A stretch of 54,749 nt of DNA. Source: Lachnospiraceae bacterium. Lineage in GTDB: Bacteria > Bacillota > Clostridia > Lachnospirales > Lachnospiraceae. This document shows positions 1-6,456 of this stretch, piece after piece (within the stretch, counting starts at the first letter, position 1; the number at the start of each line of letters is the position of its first letter). The notes beneath the pieces were generated by a model. The model did no database searches. It worked only from the letters and a program-made list of their open reading frames with translations, and had not been told where the DNA came from. The translations under genes were made by a program, and so were the position numbers. The stretch covers positions 1 to 54,749 of the forward strand of contig JAQYDI010000070.1 in assembly GCA_028724245.1 (NCBI GenBank), given 5' to 3'.

Positions 1-22
1 TGTGCAACGGGTCGTTGCACAA
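1..22. repeat. palindrome, copy 1 (inside DUF1016 gene)
   Basis: The first 22 bases are an inverted repeat (TGTGCAACG, three-base centre, CGTTGCACA) that recurs with one mismatch at 730-751. Here it is coding and reads in frame as VQRVVAQ, a stretch that fits DUF1016 proteins. A coding palindrome could be chance; its recurrence just after the same gene is what makes it notable. Confidence 0.7.
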
Positions 23-727
23 ATACCATGGAGAAGCAACATTTCTCTGATGGATAAATTACCTGACGAAGAAAGTCGTATTTGGTATGCACAGAAAACG
101 ATAGAAAATGGTTGGAGCAAAACTATACTGGATATGCAGATTCAAAGCGGATTGATGGAGCGCACCGGTAAAAGTGTAAATAACTTCCCTGCTGCCCTGC
201 CGCCTGCGGATTCGGATATGGCGAATCAGATTTTTAAAGATCCTTACCTTTTTGATTTTTTGGGAACTGATATGCCAAGACGAGAAGTCGAAATTGAGCG
301 TAAGCTGACAGAGCATATCCAGAACTTCCTTTTGGAGTTGGGACAGGGCTTTGCGTTTGTAGGCAGACAGGTGCATCTGGAAGTAGGCGGAGATGATTTT
401 TATATTGATCTCTTATTCTATCATCTGAAACTTCGCTGCTATGTGGTAATCGAATTGAAAGCCTGTGATTTTGAGCCTGGATTTATTAGCCAGCTCAATA
501 TGTATCAGAATGTTGTAAATGATATTTTGCGTCATCCGAGCGATAATCCGACCATCGGATTACTTTTGGTAAAAGGTAAAAATCAGACGGTGGTTGAGTA
601 TTCCCTTGCGGGATACCAGAATCCGATTGGTGTTGCAGAGTGGAAAAACCAGATGGTAAAAGCACTGCCGGAAGAATTGAAAAGCAGTCTGCCGTCTATC
701 GAAGAAATCGAAAAGGAACTGGAATAA
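2..727 (+). CDS. DUF1016 / YhcG family PDDEXK nuclease, C-terminal part
   Basis: This reading frame is open to the left edge, so only the C-terminal 241 residues of a protein that is normally about 330-350 residues are visible. It matches the DUF1016 (YhcG) family from memory: a VAQIPW start to the domain, a WYAQKTIENGW motif, then a PDDEXK nuclease fold. The fold shows GGDDFYIDLLFYH (acidic metal ligand, about residue 132) and VIELK (E-x-K, about residue 150). The N-terminal DUF1016_N domain lies outside the window. These nucleases usually occur in mobile or defence islands, often beside restriction-modification genes. The apparent GTG at position 2 is an internal codon, not a real start. 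The family call is firm, the biochemical role is inferred. Confidence 0.88.
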   Translation: MQRVVAQIPWRSNISLMDKLPDEESRIWYAQKTIENGWSKTILDMQIQSGLMERTGKSVNNFPAALPPADSDMANQIFKDPYLFDFLGTDMPRREVEIERKLTEHIQNFLLELGQGFAFVGRQVHLEVGGDDFYIDLLFYHLKLRCYVVIELKACDFEPGFISQLNMYQNVVNDILRHPSDNPTIGLLLVKGKNQTVVEYSLAGYQNPIGVAEWKNQMVKALPEELKSSLPSIEEIEKELE

Positions 728-729
728 AT

Positions 730-751
730 TGTGCAACGGGCCGTTGCACAA
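730..751. repeat. palindrome, copy 2 (downstream of DUF1016 stop)
   Basis: A near-perfect dyad with arms TTGTGCAACGG and CCGTTGCACAA around a single G starts two bases after the DUF1016 stop codon and 35 bp before the recombinase start. It matches positions 1-22 at 21 of 22 bases. No T-run follows, so a terminator is unlikely. A protein-binding or recombination site is possible. Confidence 0.7.
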
Positions 752-786
752 TTACATATCACCCTATGGATGGAGGTGGATAGAAA

Positions 787-2463
787 TTGAAAACAAGAAA
801 ATGTTACATATATACACGAGTATCTACCTCGATGCAGGTAGATGGATATAGTCTTGATGCACAGAAAGACAAGCTGAAAAAGTATGCTGAGTTTCAGGAT
901 ATGGTAGTTGCTGGCGAATACTCTGACGAGGGTAAATCCGGTAAGAATATCGAAGGACGTCCACAGTTTATGCAGATGCTCAAGGATATTGAAGCCGGGA
1001 AAGACAAAGTGGATTTTGTTCTGGTATTTAAGCTTTCCCGCTTCGGAAGAAATGCGGCTGATGTACTCAGTTCATTGCAGCAGATGCAGGACTTCGGCGT
1101 TAATCTGATCTGTGTGGAAGATGGTATTGACAGTTCCAAAGACAGCGGTAAGCTGATGATTTCTGTTCTGTCTGCTGTGGCTGAAATCGAGCGGGAAAAC
1201 ATTCTTGTTCAGACGATGGAAGGCCGCAGGCAGAAAGCCCGTGAGGGAAAATGGAACGGCGGTTTTGCCCCCTACGGCTATAAGCTGGAAAATGGAGAAT
1301 TGCTGATTGCGGAGGATGAAGCAGAAGTCATTCGCATTATTTACGATAAGTTTGTCAATACAGCGATGGGAGCGTCAGCCATTGCAACTTATTTGAACGA
1401 GCATGGATATGTAAAAAAGAAGCGGCAGAACAACACGCTGGATATGTTCTCGGCGCATTTTATTAAACTTGTTCTGGACAATCCGATCTATTGCGGCAAA
1501 CTTGCCTATGGACGCCGCAAAAATGAAAAAATAGCAGGAACCAGAAACGAGTATCATATTGTAAAACAGGATGAATATCCGGTTTATGATGGCGTACATG
1601 AAGCAATCGTCCCGGAAGAGGTATGGCAGTTGGCGCAGCGGAAACGCCAGGCAACAGGTGTCAAGAGCGAAAAGATCTATAATCTGGAGCATGAGAACAT
1701 TTTGTCCGGTATCCTGCGCTGCCCTGTATGCGGTGCCGCTATGTACGGAAATGTGAATCGCAAGAAAAAGGGCGACGGGACGCATTACAGAGATTATTAC
1801 TATTACAGCTGCAAGCATCGTACAACAATCAATGGACACAGATGCGGATATAGAAAACAGTGGAAACAGGAAAAAATTGATGGTGCTGTCGAAGAAGTAA
1901 TCAGAAAGCTGGTTCAGAATCCCAAGTTTGAGCAGGCGATCCGTCAGAAAATCGGAGCAAGAATTGATACGGATGAACTGGAAATCGAACTGGAGCAGCT
2001 TCGCAAGAAACTACGGCAGCTAAACGGTGCAAAGTCTAAGCTGGGGCAGCAGATGGACAGTCTTGATATATCGGATAAATACTATGACCGAAAGTATCAG
2101 GATATGGAAGAACGCCTGTATAAACTATACGAAGAAATTGATTCTGTGGAAGCCCAGATCGAAGAAGTGGAAACCAGAATTATCAATGTGCGCCAGCAGA
2201 AAATTTCCGGTGATAACATCTATCAATTTCTTCTGTATTTTGATAAACTGTATGACAAGTTCAGCGATGCGGAAAAGAAGGAATTTCTGAACAGCTTCAT
2301 TGAACGAGTTGATATTTATGAGCAAGAGCAGCCGGATGGCCGGATTTTAAAGCACATTAGATTCAGATTTCCTGTCTACTTTAATGGAAAGGAGATAGAG
2401 GAATTGAGTTGGGACGATGAAATAATGCTCGAGACGGTATGCCTCTTAAACCGCACAAAATAA
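787..2463 (+). CDS. large serine recombinase (site-specific integrase)
   Basis: This 558-residue protein has the large-serine-recombinase layout. An N-terminal resolvase domain opens with YTRVSTSMQVDG (nucleophile Ser13) and carries SRFGRNAADVL and a conserved AEIERENI helix. A recombinase domain spans about residues 160-290, a zinc ribbon starts with CPVCGAAMYGN and ends in a second Cys pair near residue 350, and a coiled coil spans about 380-460. Such enzymes insert and excise phages and conjugative elements or switch DNA segments. The start is TTG at 787, six bases after a GGAGGTGG ribosome binding site. Length is full. Its DNA target is not identifiable, but the palindrome at 730-751 lies just upstream. 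Neighbours are accessory genes, which fits an integrase of the island or of a cassette inside it. Confidence 0.93.
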   Translation: MKTRKCYIYTRVSTSMQVDGYSLDAQKDKLKKYAEFQDMVVAGEYSDEGKSGKNIEGRPQFMQMLKDIEAGKDKVDFVLVFKLSRFGRNAADVLSSLQQMQDFGVNLICVEDGIDSSKDSGKLMISVLSAVAEIERENILVQTMEGRRQKAREGKWNGGFAPYGYKLENGELLIAEDEAEVIRIIYDKFVNTAMGASAIATYLNEHGYVKKKRQNNTLDMFSAHFIKLVLDNPIYCGKLAYGRRKNEKIAGTRNEYHIVKQDEYPVYDGVHEAIVPEEVWQLAQRKRQATGVKSEKIYNLEHENILSGILRCPVCGAAMYGNVNRKKKGDGTHYRDYYYYSCKHRTTINGHRCGYRKQWKQEKIDGAVEEVIRKLVQNPKFEQAIRQKIGARIDTDELEIELEQLRKKLRQLNGAKSKLGQQMDSLDISDKYYDRKYQDMEERLYKLYEEIDSVEAQIEEVETRIINVRQQKISGDNIYQFLLYFDKLYDKFSDAEKKEFLNSFIERVDIYEQEQPDGRILKHIRFRFPVYFNGKEIEELSWDDEIMLETVCLLNRTK

Positions 2464-2490
2464 GGATTTTTAGTAAAAAAGAAGCTTCAG

Positions 2491-2640
2491 GAAGAGTTAT
2501 TTGTCCGCGCTTTGTCCACTGTTTATTTTGTATCATATGATGATTCCTCAAATTGGAAAAATATCTTTGCGGAAGGTGCGTTGAGCCGGGATGCAGTTGT
2601 TGCAAATTTTGCAACAACTGCGGCAGATAAAAAAATTTAA
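2491..2640 (+). pseudogene. remnant resembling RhuM/KilA-N-type protein
   Basis: An open stretch of about 50 codons ends at TAA 2638-2640. Its last part (NWKNIFAEGALSRD, then AVVANFATTAADKK) resembles the N-terminal region of RhuM-family proteins, where a helix-turn-helix is followed by a conserved FATTAADGK-like string. The helix-turn-helix start and the rest of the protein are missing. No ribosome binding site was found. A perfect 11-bp inverted repeat (2593-2603 and 2611-2621) lies in the coding stretch. I recognise this by recalled similarity only. It marks the area as a graveyard of defence or phage-associated genes. Confidence 0.35.
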
Positions 2641-2838
2641 TATCCAGTGGTTTGGCAATGAGCTGGGTATGGTATTCGTTTTAATCTTTCAAACTCCCAA
2701 ACAGCCTCAATGTCCATCGGATAAAGAAGAAGTAATTATCGAGGCATTGAAGCACTTCCAATGTTAACTTCCGAGAAAAGGTGCAACTTAACAAAAAAAG
2801 TTCGTGATCGAAGCATAGGAAAACGTTGAAAATACGCG

Positions 2839-2876
2839 GAAAACCCGCATTTTTGCTTGCATTAATGCGGGTTTTC
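2839..2876 (+). terminator. hairpin near left transposon end
   Basis: GAAAACCCGCAT (2839-2850) pairs perfectly with ATGCGGGTTTTC (2865-2876) around a 14-base loop, 50 bp before the transposase start. A hairpin here can block read-through transcription or translation from outside promoters, a known way insertion sequences limit their own expression. It has no long T-run, so an RNA-level block is as likely as true termination. Confidence 0.55.
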
Positions 2877-2924
2877 TGCCATACTATATTTAGTCGTAAA
2901 TACAACTATTAAGAGGGTGGAATT

Positions 2925-4616
2925 ATGTATTTCGATTACCTTGTTGATATACCGGAAGTAAAAGGAAAAATCACATACCGAGCCAAAGGAAATGCGCAGT
3001 ATGTTTACTATGAATATGATCGTGTCTACGATCCTGCAAAACAGTATACGAATGTAAAAAGAGTTACCATTGGAAAAGTGTCTGACGATGATGCTTCAAA
3101 AATGAGACCTAATGAGAATTTCAGAAAGTACTTTCCTGAAGTTGAAACACCGGAGGAGAAAGAAGACACCAGACGCAGCAGCTGTCTGCGTGTCGGTGCA
3201 TACATGGCAATCCAAAAGATTGTGAAAGATCTGAAACTGGATACAAAACTGGAAGAAACTTTCGGTGCAAAGGATACAGGCATTATCCTTGACTTTGCTG
3301 CTTATTCCATCATTACGGAAAGCAATGCAGTACAGTACTATCCGGATTATACCTATAATCATCCACTGTTCACACCTGATATGAAAATCTACAGTGATGC
3401 ATCACTTTCTGATTTTCTGCGTAAAATCAACGAAAATCAAAGACAGGATTTTCTGGACAGATGGAATAAGGAACGCAGTAAAAGAGAACGGATCTATATC
3501 TCTTATGATTCTACAAATAAGAATTGCGAAGCAGGAAATATCAGCATGATAGAGTTTGGTGCTGCAAAGGTAGCCGCAGGACTTCCTGTCTTTAATTATG
3601 CGGTGGAATACGATGTGAACAACAGGGAGCCTCTGATGTATGAAAAGTATCCAGACAGTATCAATGATATTTCCCAGCTGCGGTTCATGGTGGAGAAAGT
3701 AAAAGGATACGGATATAAAAATATCGGCTTCATTCTGGATCGGGGATATTTCAGTAAAGAAAACCTGCACTATATGGATAGTAATGGTTTCAGCTTTATC
3801 ATCATGGTAAAGGGATGTAAAGAATTCATCTGTGATCTGATTCGAAAACATAAGGGTTCTTTCGAAAGTGACTGGGGAAATCAGATCACTGAGTTCGGGG
3901 TATATGGTAAAACGGTGCATACTTATGTGTATGCTGCAGATACAAAGAAGCGTTATGTCCATGTGTATTACAGTGCAGCAAAGGCTGCAGGTGATCGTGC
4001 CAGACTGGAGGAACGCATTCAGGAAATGCAGAACTATCTGGCAAAATATCAGGATAAAGATCATGAATTCGGTCCTGCATTTGAAAAGTATTTTCATTTC
4101 CATTACAACAAAGAAACCGGCCACTTCGTATATGCAGAACCAAAACTGGAAGTAATCCGGGATGAACTGGAACTGTGCGGCTATTTTGCAGTCATTTCAT
4201 CTGAAAAAATGAGCGCGAAGGAAGCAATCGGCCTGTACAAGAACCGGGATGTATCCGAGAAGCTGTTCCGTGCAGATAAATCTTATCTGGGGAATCACTG
4301 TTTTCGTGTCGCTTCAGAGGAAGCCGCATCCAATAAGATATTTATCGGTTTTATTGCGCTGATCATTCGATGTCGGATGTATACGATGCTTAAAAACAAG
4401 GCAAAAGAGATGATCAAAAAACCGAATTATTTTACGGTTCCGGCAGCGATACGCGAACTGGAAAAGATAGAAATGACGAGACAGCTGGACAAAGTATATC
4501 GTTTGGATCATGCCGTAACCAAAACGCAGAAAGTAATTCTGAGTGCATTTGGAATTGATGCAGGACAGGTAAAATATAAAGCAAACAATATCAGTGAGAT
4601 TTTGAAAGGAAACTAA
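2925..4616 (+). CDS. IS1634 family (IS4-like) DDE transposase
   Basis: This 563-residue DDE transposase appears intact. Catalytic acidic residues fit the IS4/IS1634 pattern: D195 in YISYDSTNKN, D272 in ILDRGYFSKEN, and a glutamate near residue 443 within the YREK-type motif (YKNRDVSEKLFRADK). The large insert between the second D and E is typical of IS1634. It catalyses cut-and-paste movement of the surrounding element by acting on the terminal repeats at 2762 and 5138. The ATG follows AAGAGGGTGG with good spacing. The next gene starts two bases after its stop, so the transposase and passengers probably share a transcript. Confidence 0.93.
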   Translation: MYFDYLVDIPEVKGKITYRAKGNAQYVYYEYDRVYDPAKQYTNVKRVTIGKVSDDDASKMRPNENFRKYFPEVETPEEKEDTRRSSCLRVGAYMAIQKIVKDLKLDTKLEETFGAKDTGIILDFAAYSIITESNAVQYYPDYTYNHPLFTPDMKIYSDASLSDFLRKINENQRQDFLDRWNKERSKRERIYISYDSTNKNCEAGNISMIEFGAAKVAAGLPVFNYAVEYDVNNREPLMYEKYPDSINDISQLRFMVEKVKGYGYKNIGFILDRGYFSKENLHYMDSNGFSFIIMVKGCKEFICDLIRKHKGSFESDWGNQITEFGVYGKTVHTYVYAADTKKRYVHVYYSAAKAAGDRARLEERIQEMQNYLAKYQDKDHEFGPAFEKYFHFHYNKETGHFVYAEPKLEVIRDELELCGYFAVISSEKMSAKEAIGLYKNRDVSEKLFRADKSYLGNHCFRVASEEAASNKIFIGFIALIIRCRMYTMLKNKAKEMIKKPNYFTVPAAIRELEKIEMTRQLDKVYRLDHAVTKTQKVILSAFGIDAGQVKYKANNISEILKGN

Positions 4617-4618
4617 AT

Positions 4619-4846
4619 ATGGCACGAGGAATCAGTAAAGAAAGTCTGGAACAGAAGATTGAAAAAATGGAAAAGGCAATCAGCCGGAACCGGGAACAGT
4701 ATGAGAAACTGACGGCAGAACTTGAAGAACTTCACAAGAAGCAGAAAGCTCTGCAGAGTGAAGAACTGTTGAAAGCAATCGCGGACAGTGACCGGAGTTT
4801 TGAAGAAATCATGAACTTTATCCAGGGAAAGTATGAGGAAGAATAG
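4619..4846 (+). CDS. small coiled-coil protein (transposon passenger, DUF4315-like)
   Basis: This 75-residue charged protein is almost entirely predicted coiled coil: it opens MARGISKESLEQKIEKMEKA and continues with E/K-rich heptads to about residue 50, then a short tail (LLKAIADSDRSFEEIMNFIQ). The layout recalls DUF4315-type small proteins of clostridial mobile elements. That is a resemblance, not a firm assignment. It starts two bases after the transposase stop and runs directly into the next gene, inside the terminal repeats. A role in transposition or in control of the transposase is possible but not shown. Confidence 0.6.
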   Translation: MARGISKESLEQKIEKMEKAISRNREQYEKLTAELEELHKKQKALQSEELLKAIADSDRSFEEIMNFIQGKYEEE

Positions 4847-5068
4847 ATGCAGGAATACTCAAGGATAGTGATTGAAGAATACTGTAGGAAGAATCCAAAA
4901 ACAAAGAAGGCAGCCTTTTTATCAGAGATGGTCGAGATGTCTTACAATGTGTGGTGTGAGCCATCTGATTGGCAGATGATGCACTTGTCTCAACTGATAG
5001 GAAGAGAAAGAAATCCTGAATTACAGGAAGCACTTGAGGATCTGGAAGACTTCATGAATGGATGCTAA
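4847..5068 (+). CDS. small unknown protein (transposon passenger)
   Basis: This 73-residue acidic protein (opens MQEYSRIVIEEYCRKNP, ends EALEDLEDFMNGC) immediately follows the previous stop codon, preceded by GAGGAAG as a ribosome binding site. It has no signal peptide, membrane segment or metal-binding cluster. I do not recognise the family. Tight packing with the transposase and the coiled-coil gene, all inside the inverted repeats, supports it as a real component of the transposon. Confidence 0.55.
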   Translation: MQEYSRIVIEEYCRKNPKTKKAAFLSEMVEMSYNVWCEPSDWQMMHLSQLIGRERNPELQEALEDLEDFMNGC

Positions 5069-5072
5069 AAAA

Positions 5073-5112
5073 CAAAGCCATTGATTGTACCGATAGGGGA
5101 TCAATGGCTTTG
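5073..5112. terminator. bidirectional hairpin at right transposon end
   Basis: CAAAGCCATTGAT (5073-5085) pairs perfectly with ATCAATGGCTTTG (5100-5112). An A-run just upstream gives a T-run on the minus strand, so it fits a terminator for leftward transcription entering the element. It sits 4 bp after the last passenger gene and 15 bp before the terminal repeat. Confidence 0.65.
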
Positions 5113-5195
5113 AGTTGTAAAATCTCTGGAAGTTAACAATTTACATTGCTATTATTCCGATAATAGAATATTATATTTTATAATAGGTTTCAATC

Positions 5196-5377
5196 ATGGA
5201 ATATTTAACATCATCAGAATTGTCTAAAATTTGGAATATTACTTCAAGAAGAATTGGGGTTTTATGTACTGAAGGGAGAATTGACGGAGTCATAAAAAAG
5301 GCAAGATGTGGTTGATTCCAGCAGATGCTAAGAAACCAGCAGATGCTAGATTTAAGAAAACAGGGGGAACTGAATGA
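5196..5377 (+). pseudogene. HTH (excisionase-like) DNA-binding protein, frameshifted
   Basis: From ATG 5196 the frame encodes a MerR/excisionase-type winged helix (MEYLTSSELSKIWNITSRR, then VLCTEGRIDGVIK) but stops at 5315 after 39 codons. Shifting one base in the A-run near 5293-5300 restores a natural ending (KKGKMWLIPADAKKPADAR) that stops at 5375-5377. The original product was about 60 residues. The restored stop overlaps the ATG of the next gene (ATGA), so the two were a coupled pair. A possible -10 (TATAAT, 5179-5184) lies upstream. A sequencing error in the homopolymer is the main alternative to true decay. Confidence 0.7.
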
Positions 5378-6163
5378 ATACATACATAGCGTATTTTGAT
5401 GAAACTGGAGATGATGGGGTAACAACAGCATCATCTGACCATTTTGTTTTAACGAGTTTATATATGCCTGCGGAGAGCTGGCAACAGAATTTTATTAATG
5501 CGAGGTTTGCGTAAGGAATTGCGAGATAAATATGGTTTTCATGTTACAGAGGAAATGCATACAAAACATTTTCTTACGGATAAGAATCCATATCGTGATT
5601 ACAAGTGGTCAAAAGAAATAAAGCAGGAAATATTGAAAGCATTTACGCTTACAATAGCAGCTATGGATTTAAAGATTGTGAATGTTATTATCGATAAGAC
5701 AAAATTTAAAGACAATAATTATCATATTCTTGAAAATGCTTTAAAGTACAATATTCAGCGGATAGAAAATGATAGTGATGGTCAGTGGAATTATCTTATT
5801 ATAACGGATGAAGGTAGAATCGCACCTATGAGAAAGACTGCAAGAGCAATACGTGCTTTTAATCCGATTCAGTCAAAATATTCATATGGATTTGTTAATC
5901 AACCGATTACAAATATGATTGAAGATATCATGGAGAAAAATTCTTCGGAATCCTATTTTATTCAGATATGCGATTTTGTGTCATTTTTTGTTCATTTGTA
6001 TTTTAAGAATGAAGTGAGGCACGAGGAATTACCGAAGCGAGTCGGAAATGTAATAGATGATGTGTTTGTAAAAAGAGTAATGGCGACATTAAAAAAATCA
6101 GGAAAACTGAACCTAAAAGCGAATGAATCAAATACATATGGCTTGGTAATATATCCTAAATAA
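5374..6163 (+). pseudogene. DUF3800 domain protein, frameshifted
   Basis: From ATG 5374 the frame gives the DUF3800 N-terminus (MNTYIAYFDETGDDG) and stops at 5512-5514. The rest continues in another frame from about 5498 to 6163 with the usual conserved features: TDEGR (about residue 150 of the restored protein) and QICDFVSFFVH. A single indel near 5495-5510 would restore a protein of about 260 residues, normal for the family. DUF3800 proteins have a predicted RNase H-like fold and accompany mobile elements and defence islands. The partner HTH gene upstream is frameshifted too, which suggests the pair is decaying, although two sequencing indels cannot be excluded. Confidence 0.75.
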
Positions 6164-6456
6164 AAAACACCACCTACATCGCATCTGCGGGTTCAGTGGT
6201 TCAATAATATTATATGAAAAATCTAGCATGATGTCAACGGATTTTTGCATGAACGGATCCTGTGCATTTAAACCTGTTTTTAAAATTCAGCAATTTGACG
6301 GTTATAATTTTGAGTTGTTTACAAACCTCTGAACAGTAACTATTGATCAATGCGGGAAAGAAAACGAATAAGTATTGAATGGTGTTGGAACAAATTATAA
6401 AATATAGATGGGACAATGATGAAAGAACAATATTCTGTGGAGAATATAAATAAAGA

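Larger units (their letters stand above)
2762..5138 (+). mobile_element. IS1634-type transposon with two passenger genes
   Basis: The ends are set by inverted repeats. TGTTAACTTCC followed by GAGA at 2762-2772 matches the reverse complement of 5128-5138 followed by AGAGA, an 11-bp perfect core with a near-match extension. Between them lie a DDE transposase (2925-4616) and two small genes on the same strand. A 12-bp hairpin follows the left end and a 13-bp hairpin precedes the right end. The element is 2377 bp, longer than a transposase-only IS of this family would need. I could not find a convincing target duplication: the flanks differ (TTCCAA to the left, ATTTAC to the right), so it may be old or rearranged. 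Confidence 0.8.

Noticed and set aside
2681..2905. 74-codon minus-strand frame at the left transposon end
   Set aside because: Crosses the transposon boundary and its hairpin, so it cannot be a coherent gene.
3402..4124. 240-codon minus-strand frame within the transposase gene
   Set aside because: Shadow of the transposase; no ribosome binding site or family resemblance.
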